Source: Phyllostachys edulis
Lineage: Eukaryota; Streptophyta; Magnoliopsida; Poales; Poaceae
Assembly (NCBI GenBank): GCA_036346405.1
Contig: CM070557.1
Coordinates: 58,410,016-58,474,015 of the forward strand
Reading direction: 5' to 3'
DNA: 64,000 nucleotides
Positions 22,101-35,700 of this stretch are shown here, one piece after another. Position 1 is the stretch's first letter. Each line of letters begins with the position of its first letter. Made by a program: the position numbers and the translations under genes. The notes under the pieces are model-generated. The model ran no database searches. It had not been told where the DNA came from and saw nothing but the letters and a program-made list of their open reading frames with translations.

Positions 22101-25100
22101 ATTTCACATCGCTTTGCACTTTCAAGTTACTAGAGTAATATATGGTACAATTAATGACCCTTGCAACTTAATTGATGATGCATCTTGAAGTCAACTTTAC
22201 CTAGACATAGACGAGAATGTCAACTCTACCGCTTATCCTAGTGTCCAAGACAGCAGGTCAAAGAGAAGGGATTGGGGACACGCACATCATTTATAAGTAA
22301 TAGAGGCATAACGAAAAATATTATAACAAAACTCTATAAATTATCATATTTATGACTTATGAGTGTAATTTTTCTGAGGATACTAGTGTAAGTTTATTTA
22401 CTTTTAATGAAAATTCACTTCGAGTTTTTTTTCCTTGAGAAATGTTTTGGTTCACCATTCAGACACGAATCCTAAAAGTACCAGATGCTACGATCCAATA
22501 TGAATTATGGTGCAACATGTAGAGATGAACATGAGTAATTGAGTATCCAAATAAACAAATTATGTAGCAGTGAGAAGCCCAAAGACCTTTCAACCAAATT
22601 TAGACTGAGAGTGCACATATGCATGCAGAAGTGAATGCATATGTCATTCATGAGTGAATATTAAGTCGTGTATTGTTATTTACAGGATTAATACATGGTG
22701 AAATAATTTTCATTGCAAACGTTTGATACCTCCTTTTGCTCCAGTTGTCTGTTTAATTTATTCAGTTCTTTGCCCATGCTATCCTGCAGCATTGTGTGTT
22801 CCCATTCTTTGGCTACTTCATCTTCAATATCTTTAGGGTTGCCTGCCGCCAGTAGGGAAAATTAGTGGCATAATAAGGAAAGCAAAGATAAATTCCAGGA
22901 AAAAAAATTAAAATATGGGAATAGCAGTGACCTTGTTCATGTTTTGACTCATACTTTGAAATGGAACCAAATTATCTGAATACCAAGAAGAAAAATATGG
23001 ATGTGCTTACCTCTTACTGAGTCAGTCATAGTGACATCAAATGGCTCTGTACTTTGCAAGCTTCTTTTGAGCCCTTCACCTTTGGTATAGCCAGTTCCAG
23101 TTTTCTATAACAAAGAGCAGACCTAATGATATATATGGTCCAGCTATACCACTTTCAAGTGCAATTCCATGGAAAACAAATAAGTAGTAGACACTGTGTT
23201 AAGTCTGTTTCTCCTTTTTCTTTGTGAGAAACAAACATTTATTGTGAAAGGAGCAGTGGAGGTGCAAGTCGTATACTTATTTTCAAATGTAAAACCTCCA
23301 AAAGCATGCATAAGGACTCATCAACATACTTGCAGTTCAGGTTCACATGGATCAGTGAGAGAACAGTTGCGAAGGTCATATAGTTCCCTGCAAAGGTCTT
23401 CATTTGTTTGTTCAAGCCATGAGATTCTTTCCCTGAGACCCTGAAATTTGAACTCTTGTTATTCTGATTCTTAGTGTGAGTGAATGCATACTACAGTCTA
23501 ACTTTGTCGATGATGGCAAATAAATTACAAAAACTTTACCTGAACATCATCTGACCCAACTCCTCCGCGAGCTGAAATGAGTTCTGATTGCAAGTATTCG
23601 ATCTGTTGGCGCATCCTTTTCATCTCATCAGCAATAGGATTTCTGTTGACCTGGAAATCAGGAAAGTAAATAGCAGAATGTCAAATAAGCACCCTGAAAA
23701 AAGCAAACCTATTGAGTAAAGAAAACATAGATACATGTCAGATATTTTTCTGAGGAAACTAAAGATAATGAACTCACAATAGGCTTATTCTGAATGTTAC
23801 GTGCCCGGTTGGCATATTTCAAAGTGTTCAGTGTTTCTTCAGCATTAATATCTGCTGGACTAATACAGGCTGCAGGAGAAAATATAGATACATGTCAGTT
23901 GAATGTAAGCTCAATTAAGGTATTTCTAAGTCATTTTTTTCAATTAAATGAAAATGAATCACCTATCATTTTCAAATGTGATTTGACAGCCAATTCTGGA
24001 ACTTTTATAGATTCATATATATCATCGGAAATAACTCTAAACGTTATGACTATTAAGATTAAATGATCTCCATCAGGATGAATTACCTATCATTACAGTC
24101 TTGCTGTTTCCACCCAGGGAGTCCTGTAATGAAAAAAGTAGATACAAATCAGAAGTAGTTAGTTATATGACAACAACTAAGAAACTAAGACTAAAAGTAT
24201 ATCTGATGCTGGCCTGCTGCAACATGAGTTGGCCTGCCTTTTTTATTGAACACAATTATGAAATCAATAACATTTCTGTAAAAGCCACATTTGTGCGGTT
24301 GGGTGGGAAGAATTTTACCTGCAGAAGGCGAGTGAGTTTGCTGTCCCGATAAGGGACATGAGCACCTTCTTTCCTCTTTTTCTCATCTCCAAGAGCACTT
24401 ATGACGTTGCCAAGAGCAAGAAGTCCTCTGTTGATATGAACACCTAATGACATGAGGCATAAATTACCTTTAGTTTGGAGGCAAAATGATTGTGGATTAA
24501 GGGTTCAGATAAAACAAGAAACAAGCCACATACCTTCCTTGAACCGAAGGCCATCCGAACCAGTTCTCTTAGCCCGTTCTGACCCAGCAAGATCTACTAA
24601 GTGGAGTTTGGCACAGAGATAATCTTCATTCATCTCTTCAATAGGCATTCCGTCTGAAGTCATGATGGGATCTGCTTTGCGCATCTGCTCCAATGTGATT
24701 GTGAAGATGGCATGGGAACGACTATTACATGCCGAAACCAAAAGCATAAAGTTCATTAAATTTTGTAGAATTTAGTAATGGAATATCAGATAGCCAATCT
24801 GATTGAATGTGTCCTAAAACACTTGACCAGAACAAATTATTTAAAATTGGACAAAACATTGACTTTTTTTTAAGGGAATGACAAAATGTTGACTAATTCT
24901 GCAAAATGTCCTACACAGATATGAGTGAGAATAAATACAGCAGTAAACATTGAAATAAGAATTCATCACAAGAAATTGAATCCTGCACTGATTGCCAGTT
25001 TCCAGTCTCAATGATGCTATTTTCTTGTCATCAATTATGATTGATTAATCTGCTTCCTCCTCCAAAAGGTAAAGAATGATTAGGATAATGTTGCTAACCT

Positions 25101-27366
25101 TGACTGGTTGTTCATGTTGGTACTTCCAGTTGCGCGGCTGAGAGAACCTTGCTCGAGGCATGAGGCCATTTCCTTCTGAGTATTGACATGCACTTCGGTC
25201 GATCCTGCTAGCGTTATGACCCCATTTGACGCCTCTCGGATCTGCACAGGAGGTTTCCCTGGCACAGACAATTTTCCAGCGTGTCCATTGCCATTCTCAA
25301 CTTTGCCAACAGCAGCAGCAGCAGGATCAAGCAAATCCCTCACCTCTTCTTTCAAAATCTGTTCAAAACGAATGCACGATTAAATTTTATAAAGGACTGA
25401 TAGACACCATCAGATAGCCTCTTGGTCCACCCCATTCAATCAAATTGGAACAGCTCGTGTACCTCAATGAATGAGACACGTAGCTGGAACTCTACTTGAT
25501 TTTTCAGTTTCTCAATCTTGTCGAACAACGCAGCCATGGCTCGCGGGATAATTCCGATATGCGACCCCTCCTTGCACGCCGTCCCCATGGTGTATGTCTT
25601 CCCTGACCCAGTCTGTCAAAAGGCAAAAAAGAAAAGAAATCACTCAATGCAATCAGCATTTCGGGTTTTCCCGCAGAAAATATGAAAGAAAACAAAAGAA
25701 CCCAGTTGAAATGATCGTCATTTCGGGTTTTCTGCGAGCAAACACACTGCTCCATCATGGCACAAACAGCTGGAAAAGAAGATTGTTGTTCCAGCACCAC
25801 ATGATGTGCTGCTGGCTTTTGCATCTCCCCAACGTGGTGGTCCAAGCTCTTTGCTATGAATGGGCACATGGGAGCAAAATGATTGGCAAGGGCAGGGCAA
25901 GGGCGTTATGCTTAACCTGGCCGTATGCGAGCACGGTGGCATTGTATCCCTGGAATAGACCGTCCACCAGCGGCGCCACGCACTCGTCGAACATGGTCAC
26001 CGACGGCGTGCCGGTGCTGCCGTACACATGGTCGAAGGTGAAGGAATGGGTGCCAATCTGGACCTGCAACCAACCAAAACAGCACGAAGGTAGTCACACA
26101 GCCTTCAACAAAGTTGCTGCAGCTTGCATGTACAGATGTACTAGTACATATCATCATTAGTAAAGAGTTTGGAGTAATGGAAAGTAAGAAAAGAAAGTTG
26201 CTTTTCATCGATCTTCACCCCCAAAAAATGCTTGAACCAAAAAATGTTCACAAAGATCAATAATTTATTGGGTGAGAAACCCAAGAAAGATCAAGAAGAA
26301 TGTGCCACGGACAGCTGGAGATGGAGAACATCTGTAATTTTGTTTTTAATAAAATTGGGGAAAAAACATAAGCTAGATCTCAGGATTGGGGTGAAATCCT
26401 TCCGGTCTGTGGAGGTTAATAAATAAATCTCGCTCAAAGAAGAAAAGGGAACAAGCAAGAGATGAGAGAAGTGAAGGAATGGATCAAAAAAACTGGACAA
26501 AAAACCCGGGTGATAATTGCGTGATGCTGACATAATTCCTGCCCAAATAAAGAAAAGCATGAACATCATCAAGATTGGACGCAACTTCACACCAAAAATG
26601 AGTGAAATTTGGCACTGCCGACAGGGGGAAAACTTAGAAGAGATAAACAGAAGAGAAAAAGGAGAAGGAAGATTCCCGAGACTCATTTAATCGAAGCAAC
26701 CTAGATTCTCCCCGAAATTTGAGAATTTTTTTGTTCGAGAAACAGATCACATCAGAGGATCTTGATATCCAAAATTGAGGGAAACAAGAAGTGGGTCAGT
26801 TGATCTCTTCTGAGCTCGGCTGTTCTTGACTGAACAGAGAAAAAACAGAGTAATCCCTAAAAATATTTTTTTATTTTCAGAAAATTAGTGTTTCAATCCC
26901 CAAAAATCGGGAGAAAGTGTCAATCCAGTCTCTGAATTTTAATAAAGAAATAAAAAATGCGGCCATGTCTTACTCGTTCTTAAGGGGGGAAAAACCAGAA
27001 AATGTATTGTATTGCCAGAATTGGACTGAAAAGGAGCCTGATTTCCCAGAAAAATCATCCAAAAATAAATGACACTCTATCCATAATTGGCAGCAGGAGT
27101 CAATCTAGTGCCTGAATTAAGTCATGTACTAATAAAGAAAGCAAAAGAGAAGAAAAAACATCAAACATTCCATACAAAAGAGAAGAAATATGAGCGAAGG
27201 AAGAAGAAAATAGTAATAATGCCATCACAGACTGGGGGGTCACCTGCGGCTTGCCGGGCACGACGGTGACGCAGTCCTTACAGCCCTGCAGCTTCTCGTC
27301 GCCGATGAGCGGCCGGACGTGGACCGCCACCTTGACGCAGCAATCCTCGCCGTGCTCCATTGTCAT
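16178..27366 (-). CDS. KIN4A: Kinesin-4 motor protein KIN-4A (BC12/GDD1 type), 25 exons
   Basis: Exons (high to low): 27366-27244, 26063-25917, 25612-25463, 25358-25099, 24721-24534, 24443-24319, 24123-24087, 23869-23778, 23650-23540, 23440-23330, 23104-23011, 22842-22730, 21998-21903, 21792-21685, 21607-21491, 21370-21290, 20954-20883, 18978-18885, 18788-18757, 18677-18580, 18476-18381, 18136-17915, 17194-17038, 16652-16497, 16405-16178. All junctions are GT-AG and phases close: 1,035 aa. The motor is N-terminal: P-loop GQTGSGKT (about 89-96, across exons 2/3), switch I SSRSH (226-230), switch II DLAGSER (270-276), neck NRARNIQNKP. Long coiled coils and a basic C-tail (GKLWRWKRSHHQWLLQFKWK) follow. 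Family knowledge: plus-end microtubule motor affecting cellulose microfibril order and cell elongation; rice BC12/GDD1 mutants are brittle or dwarf, and a gene-regulatory role has also been reported. The start could be the second ATG at 27360 (1,033 aa); an in-frame ATG at 27480 seems too far upstream. The frame is intact. Confidence 0.95.
16438..16459. repeat. (GA)n microsatellite in kinesin intron 24
   Basis: About ten AG dinucleotides in the 91-bp intron between the last two coding exons. On the transcribed strand this is a CT tract upstream of the acceptor of the last exon. Confidence 0.95.
17628..17864. mobile_element. hAT-type MITE (family B copy 1) in kinesin intron 22
   Basis: 237 bp, starting CAGGGATAAAATTCC and ending GTGATCCCTG, flanked by the perfect 8-bp repeat GATGATGC (17620-17627 and 17865-17872). 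The interior is rich in CCGGTTACCGG-type palindromes. A second copy at 49302-49512 shares the AAACCGGTTTGACC-like core and the ATGTGATCC end. It lies 51 bp from the end of exon 22. Confidence 0.92.
19460..19885. repeat. Irregular repeat of AATCACAATGTTG / ACACTGTGATT motifs
   Basis: Within the 1.9-kb kinesin intron 17. Short motifs such as AATCACAATGTTGAAGGGAC and, in reverse sense, ACACTGTGATTAAAGAC recur about every 30-60 bp in both orientations, so the segment can fold on itself. It ends directly before a hAT-like fragment. Confidence 0.6.
19911..20415. mobile_element. hAT-like non-autonomous element in kinesin intron 17
   Basis: The left end reads TAGAGGTGGCTAAATGGGC and the right end, inverted, TACAGATATCCAAATGGGC. 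This is the GGGC-rich terminal type common in grass hAT elements, with repeated GGCCCGACA motifs near both ends. The possible 8-bp duplications GTTCCGTG and GTACTATG match at only 5 of 8 positions, so the insertion is old. Confidence 0.55.
20439..20502. repeat. 32-bp tandem repeat, two copies
   Basis: 20439-20470 and 20471-20502 differ by a single base (GCATCGAAG versus GCATTGAAG). They lie in kinesin intron 17, just beyond the hAT-like element. Confidence 0.95.
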
Positions 27367-29890
27367 CTTGGCCACCGACCATACAACAACAACAACAAGC
27401 ACTCCCTTTCTTTCTTCCTTGCCCCAATGCAGGCACCACCAAGAAAGGTGTTGGGATGTGTGTTTCTTGCAACAAGGCAATAAGACAAGGATGGGAGAGA
27501 GAGAGAGGACGGGTGAAGCAAGGATTAAAGAAGGGCTGAAAGAAAAGGATGGTCAGTGGTGAGTAACAGAAGCCACTACTACCGATCAATCCTCCTGCTG
27601 CCACACCACCATGGTTTCTTGGGTTGTACTGCAATATATCCCTCCCTCTCTATCCCTCTTCTCCCGTGCAGTGCAGCTTGGTGCAGGGGAGGTTGGAGAT
27701 TCAGATGGAGATGGATTCGGATGGTTGGAGATGTTAGTGTGGTGAAGAGAGAGGAAACTTCACCCACACTTCTGCAACCACTCCCACCACCACTCCTTGA
27801 TCCAACTGCAACTACAAATGCTGCTGCTCTTGCTCCAAAGGACTATCTTATTGCCAATCTTTGGAACTTGTTGTTTTCTTGGCTCCTTTCCTTGGTGTTG
27901 TTGGGAACAAGGGAAGGGAGAATCCTTGCCTTGAGGTGTTTGGTGGTGGGGTGGAAATGGAGGAGGGGGAGGACAAGAAGGGGGAGAGGAGAGTGCGTAG
28001 GTGGGGGTGTGTGTGCCTGCCTGTGCCTTGTTTACTAGTAATCTTTTTGGTTTCTTTCTCTTTCTTTTTCTCCTTTTGGTGAGTGAGTGAGTGGAGTGCT
28101 GCTGCTTCCTGCTTACTGCTGCTGCTGCCTGTATTGTTACCGCTGTCCCTGCAACAAGGACATGGCATCTTCTTGGTTGTTAGTGAGCCACCTCAGTAGT
28201 ATTTCACTATTCCCCTCTCTTTCATTCTTTCACCTCGATCCCTTAACTAACTGCTCCCGTGACACCCTGGATGCGTGATTTGCAGGTTTTTATCTATCGT
28301 ACGGCCTTCGTCCGTAATTCTGAGACGCGGACTTCTGTTGACCGCTGGCAATTCTGAATACACGTACGTACATGTTCCATATACCTAGCATAAAATTATA
28401 GCATTTTGGGTTTTGAAATCTGCATGTAAATGCAGCGTAACTGCTCCTAAAATCTCTCCTTCCAGGCAAGCATTTTATTACCTATTTCCTTTTTTTCTAG
28501 GTCGCTCAATGCGTTTCCTCTTCTTACCCTAGAGCACCGATCACTACAGTTCTTTTTCACCTCTATTTTGTTGTTTTTTTTCAACCTATGAACGTGAAGC
28601 CAAACACCAAAGTGGAGATGCTACTGTGCTAGCCAGGACTACAGTTAGGCTCAGCAGCAGCATCTGATTCACTGAAAGTGGATTTCTTTTTCTAGCTATA
28701 TTCGTCGGGTTCAGGGCCAGTCAGGAACTGGCTCTTACTCGGTGGTGGACAAAGAGAAGATAAAACTAGACAAGCTACCTACCATGCATCAAATTTAGAG
28801 CAGAAAAATTGCAGACTGCGACAGCAATAGTCATTACAGTTGCGAAAAAACTGGCCACTTCCTCGCAATTTGTACCCTCAACAACGTGTCAAGATTATAT
28901 GATTTGCACATCGAAAGAAACGATTATACGATTGCAGATTTGGACAATGCATCTGTAGATCTGTAACTCTAACCACTGTTGGACCCAAAATGAAGTAACT
29001 GCAACAAGACCCAATGAATTAACATGGGACAGCTGAAACAATAACTTGGAAGCAATTCGGCTGTCTAACAGCATGGAGGAGTGGATGCGTAGATGTGGGG
29101 TGGGGGGGTTAAACAGATTTGGTCCAGAGTTACATGGCTGATGTTAACTCTTTACCTCCACTAATAGTGACTCAATGTGTAGTTTATGCAAAGCAGGTGA
29201 TACCCCTGTCACACATGGCATTATTATATCTATATGGTTTGTAAAAAGTGCTTTCTTTCATATCAATATATAGCTGGTAGTTAGCCAATCCCATGTGGCT
29301 TCAAGAACAATCTGTTCCTCCTCTTCCTTCCTCTTTTATAAAGAAAGTATCGCTGTTTATTCATCATTTTGCAGTAAAGCTATTCAAAGAGCAAGTTTGC
29401 TGGTGAGATTTGGTTGTGAACTGCTTAAAGTTAGCTGTACCAGATAAACACACCAGTATGGGCTAGCTGACCTCTCTGTTTTCTTTCACTTTTTTCCACA
29501 TAATTTTTTGTAATGAACCTAGTCATCACCATTACTTGGCATGTATATATATGTGGCTGGGGGACCACAGGCTTGTGCGAACAGGGGCATCTGTGACTCT
29601 GTGTACACAGTAAATTTCTTGGATCATAAGGTTGTATGTAGTTTATGCATGGTTTACATGTTACAATTGGAACCCAATTTATTGGCACATTCTTTCTTTC
29701 CGACTATTTTAAGTGTTCCTAATTTTATATATATGTTAGTACTTTACATTTGAATAAAAAATATTGTTTTCTTGCACTCTCAAGTTCTTAGAGCAATTAG
29801 GTGGATCATGGAACTCAATTTAATAGCAGGATAAAATATACTAAATTTATCATATTTATAATAGATGATCATCATAGCTTGATCCACTAG
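27367..29890. other. Kinesin 5' UTR/promoter side and intergenic sequence
   Basis: 27367-27780 should contain the kinesin 5' UTR (transcription leftward); the transcribed strand is pyrimidine-rich with CTCTCTCTC near 27495-27510, typical of grass leader sequences. No TATA box could be assigned with confidence. From about 28300 to 29890 I see AT-rich sequence with no coding signature or element ends. Confidence 0.4.
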
Positions 29891-29896
29891 GAAAAG

Positions 29897-31709
29897 TGTA
29901 GGACCGGTATAGCAACAGAGGGGGGGGTGAATGGTGCCTTCAAATTTTCCCCCAAGTATTCACCTACTCTTCACTCAAATAGCTATGAGAAGCTATAAAG
30001 ATCAAGAATAAAAAAAATTCTAAAAATCAAATTGCTACAGTAATTTCAGATCATGAACAGTGAAAACCAACACTATTTCAAATATGAAAATCCATGTAAC
30101 TTTTGATTCGTAGATCCAAAAGACTTGAAACTTGAACCAAGACTGGGTCATGACCTTAAGAACCTATTCCAACCAAAAATCTTGAAAGAACTTAAGAGAA
30201 ATATGATCTTTTGGTTCGTGAAGCTCTGCTGCACCAAAACCGGGTCAAAACCTAAAAATGAGCTAACTCTCAATACAAAGCTCCAAATCACTTGAAATTT
30301 GGTATGCACCCTCTCTCTAGGATGTCAGGAACCTATTCCAATCATCGATTAAGAAAATCATCGCAAAAGTTATGACATTTTCCTGTTTGAGGGAAAGTCG
30401 CATAAAAACAGGGCAAAAACCGAAGATGGTGAATATAACTTGCTCGTAGATGGATGATGGCCAAGATGGCTCTAGATATGTTCCCACATATAACAACAAG
30501 TAAGAACACCAAAGAAATCAAGGCAAAAATAGCTAAATCAAGAAATCACTCGGGGAGGCCAAAGAGAGCAAAAACCGGGTTTCTTTGTGAACTTGCCATG
30601 AAAGTGCCTAGATGGGTGGAGATTGATTTCCATAGGTTATCTCCATCTCTTACACGTCCTTGGCACATCAAGATCAAGAAGGGAAGAGAGATGGGGAAAA
30701 AACCAACCAAATCAAGAGCAAATCAATCAACACAAAAAGAGATTCATGGAGATGAACAAAGATTGATGTATTGCTACTTGTGGATGAGGGTTTTACAGCC
30801 ACTCCACTTGGAGGACAAGAGAGCGCACCATAGCACTCAACTTCTCTCAAACCCTAACCCTAGAACTCATGAACCCTAGGTCTCAAGAGAGAATGATTGG
30901 ATGGATAACCACAAGTCTCCATCCCAACCCCTTAAATAGATGGGCTAACCAGCCACATCCAACCCTTAGTGGATACTATCCACTTAGCACAATGGGGGAA
31001 ACCCGATAACCCCACACACACGGATTTTAACTCATACTCTACTCTTATGCACGCTTTTCAAAGCGCATAAGCCCGAATCCGCCAAGTCCTTAGCCTTGAT
31101 CCAACTTGATCATACCAGCTTCTCCATGACCTAAACCACCTTTCCAAACGCCGCTCAAGCACCGCGGTTTTCCTTTGAAGCAGTTTCCGGTATTTTGGTC
31201 AAACTACCAAAATACCATTCCTTGACCCGGTCTTCTCCATCCATTGCAAGCAATCGCCATGCTTGCCACGTGTAGATGCACCACTGGCTTGCCGCGCGTC
31301 AGCAAGTCTCTCCCGTTTCGGTTCCACCGGACCATACGTCACTTGGACCGACCAAACCACATGGTGTAATCCCGTCGTTCGAACTTCCCTTCAACATTTC
31401 CCGCTTTTCTCATGCTATGCTTGAGATCACCACCTCACCCGACATCCTAGATCGTTCTGGGCCTCAGCTCCTCCATGAGCTTAGCCTCGATCCCTGTCGT
31501 TGACCGTGGTTGACTCTAGACGACCTTGCACATCCAAAGACAAAGAAATCGTTTCCGGACACAAGTTTTTCACAACTTGACCCACGTTAGCAGTAACATG
31601 TCTCATGCAACCTATAAACTCTGATAAATTTGCAAATCAATTTTCTAACCTTCTCAAATTGCAATGGTTCATCACAACATAATCCAGGACCCTCTCACAT
31701 TTTCCTTCA
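29897..31709 (+). mobile_element. Solo LTR (1.8 kb) with 5-bp target duplication
   Basis: It starts TGTAGGACCGG and ends CCTTCA, so TG...CA with imperfect inverted ends (TGTAGGA / TGAAGGA). It is flanked by AAAAG at 29892-29896 and 31710-31714. No internal coding region or second LTR lies next to it. The orientation is taken from a partial copy of the same family at about 38940-39690. The parental family was not identified. Confidence 0.82.
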
Positions 31710-32030
31710 AAAAGACTTGTTTGTCATATTTGAAGAATCTGATTAGGGACTAGCTAGGTCTGCAAACCATATTAAATATCATACACTATAGTGGCACTAG
31801 ACCTATTTGGAAAAGTTTTCTGTTTTCTCAAAAGCCTAACAAACTCATAGAGTAGTAATTTATGTTGGCTAAAACAATTCATTCATAAATGTATCTAAGA
31901 ATCACTTCAATTAATTTGACCTATTTACTTGGTCTTTACAAATTAACTTGTGACAACTTCGTGCAGTCAAATGTGTTCCTATAAAATTTGAAGTACAAAC
32001 TCAATTAGTACTAAGAGAAACAAAAAAAGA

Positions 32031-32456
32031 GGGAAAAATTACTGCACACAGTACCATTTCCTTTTTCCCTTTTATTTATGATTCGTCATATATTTCACTA
32101 TTTTGTTTCACTTAGCAGATTGAGCCCAATCTTTTGGCACAAAGAAGAGGAAGAAGAACAACTACACACATTTTAATTTTTCAAGGGCCGGCAGGGGTAT
32201 CACACATGAAAAGTCCATTGAAAATTTTATAATTTTTATTCAGTGATGACACTAAGAGAGGAAAATTTACAGCACAAAGTACCTTTTATTTATGTTTCGT
32301 CATATATTTCACTCTATTCTTTTCACTTAGCAGACTGAGCCTAATCTTTTTGCGAGAGAGAGAGCGCTACACGAGAATCTTTAAAGGGCCGGAATATCAC
32401 ATGATAAGTCCATGGAAATTTCTTTCATAATTGTTTATTCAGTGATGACACTAAGG
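32031..32456. repeat. Diverged tandem duplication of about 200-230 bp
   Basis: Unit 1 (about 32031-32257) and unit 2 (about 32258-32456) share ATTCGTCATATATTTCACT-like, CACTTAGCAGA, AAGGGCCGG and CAGTGATGACACTAAG blocks in the same order. They have diverged by small indels. Confidence 0.8.
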
Positions 32457-32711
32457 ACTGGATTCCCAATCCAAGTAAAACATGGCAAATTTTGCTTCAG
32501 TGCTCTAGTGGATATGTTTTAGTAACTATATGAAAATGTTGCAGCACAAAATTTAATTTTGTACTGCCAATTTAATTGATGATGTAATTAACTAATTTAA
32601 GTAAAGATGGTAACACGTGTGCAAATACCTCGATCTAATGATTCCATGTATAAACAAAACTAGCTAGCTAGGAAGGAGTAACACATATTCAACGTTGAAT
32701 TACTCTGCGTA

Positions 32712-35700
32712 TGCGACGCTCCGTGTCATTACTCCAAGGGATAATCACACTTAGGCATACGGATTACTATTCGTTTGCCTAGTAGAACACTGCTCCAACG
32801 AATAGTAAGCCTTTACTAGAGTTGCGCAGCAGAACAATAAGATAGAAATTGTTCTTTATTACAACAGTAGCCACACAAGACTAAAGTTCTAATTACAATT
32901 ATTTAATTACGAAAGGGAGTAACACATTCCCCTGAGCCTGCCAGCTAGGTCCTTCCAGCGATCTACTCGTCCCACGAGTCAAAAGAGGTGTCCATCTCGC
33001 CCCGCTCAGTGTAACCAGCGCCCTCCTCACCAGTAGCCTCATCGATACCTGCAAAACCCTCATCCCACTCGGGATAACTCCTAGCAGAACTAGGGTCTAA
33101 GCAAGGGAAGAGATAGCAAGAGTAAGTACTATAGTGTACTCAGCAAGCATTAATAGCAAAATGCATTTGATGACTCTAACCTTCGTCCTTATCCAAATTC
33201 CTACCTCTTCTCTTATTCTGAAAATAGTTTCCAGAACTTAGGTTGCAAATTTTAATTATGAAGAGACTACTTGTTACCCGGAGAGAAGATAGACCTCCGG
33301 CGGTTCCCGCAGACCCCAATCTAGGAGACTAGCATAAATTCATGATTTTGTATAGCACTGCGCAGGCTTGTACCACTTTGCCCATAGTAATTCTGAGCTC
33401 TAATTGAACCGGGTCCCCTACATTTCCTTTGATGCTGGTTCGAGTTCAGAATACAAAACGTTTTCCAAGTTACGTGATTAAGTCTCCACCCATTACTTTT
33501 CGTCAGTGTCCAGAGACGTGACCTCCGTCATCCACCGAGTTTCTGGTAATGTTGGTTGGGTCGGCTTTGCCCAATACCCAACACTCCACCTTGCTACCCG
33601 CTGTGGAGAACGTAATTACATAACAATGTAGCATTTTCTGCCCGCCGAAAAGGAAAAATGTTGGCACTTAAAATACGGCCTTTGACTGAGTAAGAGTTTT
33701 GTTGGTCCTTATATTTTAACCATAGGTAAAAGGGGTCCCACCTCTTACCTCATCATTATTATCACCGCCGTGTTCCCCAGCTCGGGCATCCTTTTACCAA
33801 CCTAGTAATTCTCATTTCTTTCCTTTGCTAATTCTAAGTTCTTATCTTCCCATTTCATCTTAATCCAATTTAGTTTTGAGAAAATAGTTTTGATGCAATA
33901 CATATATGATAGAGCAATATACGTTTTACATTTAATATAGCTATGTTTATGATTAAGGGAGTAGCTTGCCTTTGGAAATGTAGAAAAGATAGTCGTCGAT
34001 GGAATCTGTGTCAACTACTCCTGCATGCGTTGATTCGTCTGTTGAAATTATGCGACAGAGCGAATAATAAATACATAAGTAAATACTTAGTGGCATTTTA
34101 GTGCTACTAAATGTACATTAGTCAGATGATTCTTTTCGTTAGTGGGTTTTATTTTAATAACATTTCCGAAACCCCCGTTAAGTTAGCACTCTCCCCTCCG
34201 GTTGTTCTAGTACACCGGTTCTAGGGTCAAAATGGCCAATGCTCACGTTCTATTACATGGAACTAAAATACTACTCGTACTCATATTTTACTAAGTTTAT
34301 CAAATTTTATTTGCGCAAATACGCTTAATTGAGTTTATTTAATTTCGTACGCATTTATTTACTCGCCTGAATAAACTCGGTGTTGTTCATTTTAATTATT
34401 TAACCATGATGAAATTATTTTCAATGCCACAGATTGTTAGCCTAATCTATTGGGTTCTACCGGTGATTTATTTATTTAAAAAAGTATTAGATTAATATTT
34501 TACACATTTTCCTATTTTTATTTTAGACCGATCTATCTACTGTTATTTACTTGTACGGGGTTTATGAATTCACTTTTATGGCTGTTTAAGCGACACTCAC
34601 AAGTCATCGGTGCTAGGGGTTAAGATTACCGATACTCACATTTTATCGTATGAGAAGAATATACTATACGTGATCACTTCTTATTAAGTCTATCAAGTTT
34701 ATTCGCGCAGAACTAAGTCTACCAAATTTTATTCGGGCAATTAAACGATCAACTTGATTTTATGTCGGCGCTAAATAAATGAATCTAGTTGAATAAATGA
34801 TCTCTAACACCCCAAATTACTTATTTACTTAATTTGGGAATTCTATCGGTGACTAACTCAAATCTGAAGTTTCAAATTAATTTATACTCATTTTCCGCCT
34901 CTATTTCCTACCGGTCTATTTACTGCTAAATATTCTAACGTGGATTAAATAACCTACCGCACTGGCGACTCCAACGAAACTCGCATTTATACTACTAACT
35001 CAATCTATCCATCTAATTTGAATTTTAAAACAATTTCTACAAAATTTTCGTCTGTCTTTAATTCTCTTACCTTCCTCTATTTTCTTTCTCCCATTTTCTA
35101 TTTTTTTCTACCTTATCCTTACCCAGCTGAATTCCCCATCCGGCTCCTCCTCACTCCACCTCCTTTCTTCCCTAAATATCTTCTTCTCCCCACCACCCAA
35201 GGTCATACTTAATTGCTCATTACTGCCTAGCCCATTGCCCGACCGCCTCCTCCTCATGTAATAGCCCTCCAGCTCCTACCCGAGCCGCCTCCTTGGCTCC
35301 TACCGCGCCTCCTCCTTTGACTCTGACGGCTGCCGCCACTCCGTCGTCGGCTTGGCACTTAAGCCTTCAGCCTTGCCATGGCTCACCTGCTGCTCCCACG
35401 CTCCTAACACCGTCGACCCTTCTAGCCTCCCGACGCAGCGGGAGGCAGGCCACCTCTCGGCTCTCCCTCGGGCTCGCCTCCTCCTCCTAGCCCTTCCCTG
35501 GCTCGGTCCTAAAACCAACCCACTGCTTACTGACTCCTCCTATACACTAGCTCGGATACTTGTGTTGGATTACTAAGTTGATTTATGCTGATTTGTTTAT
35601 TGACATCGATTCATTTAATTGATTGATGTTGTGTTGTTTACTGACGCGTGATACTTCATTATTATGCATGGTATGGTGATGAGTTGGGCTATTGGAGGCT

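Noticed and set aside
25504..26208. Long open frames overlapping kinesin exons 2 and 3 on both strands
   Set aside because: They run through introns or oppose real exons; the spliced kinesin model explains the coding signal.
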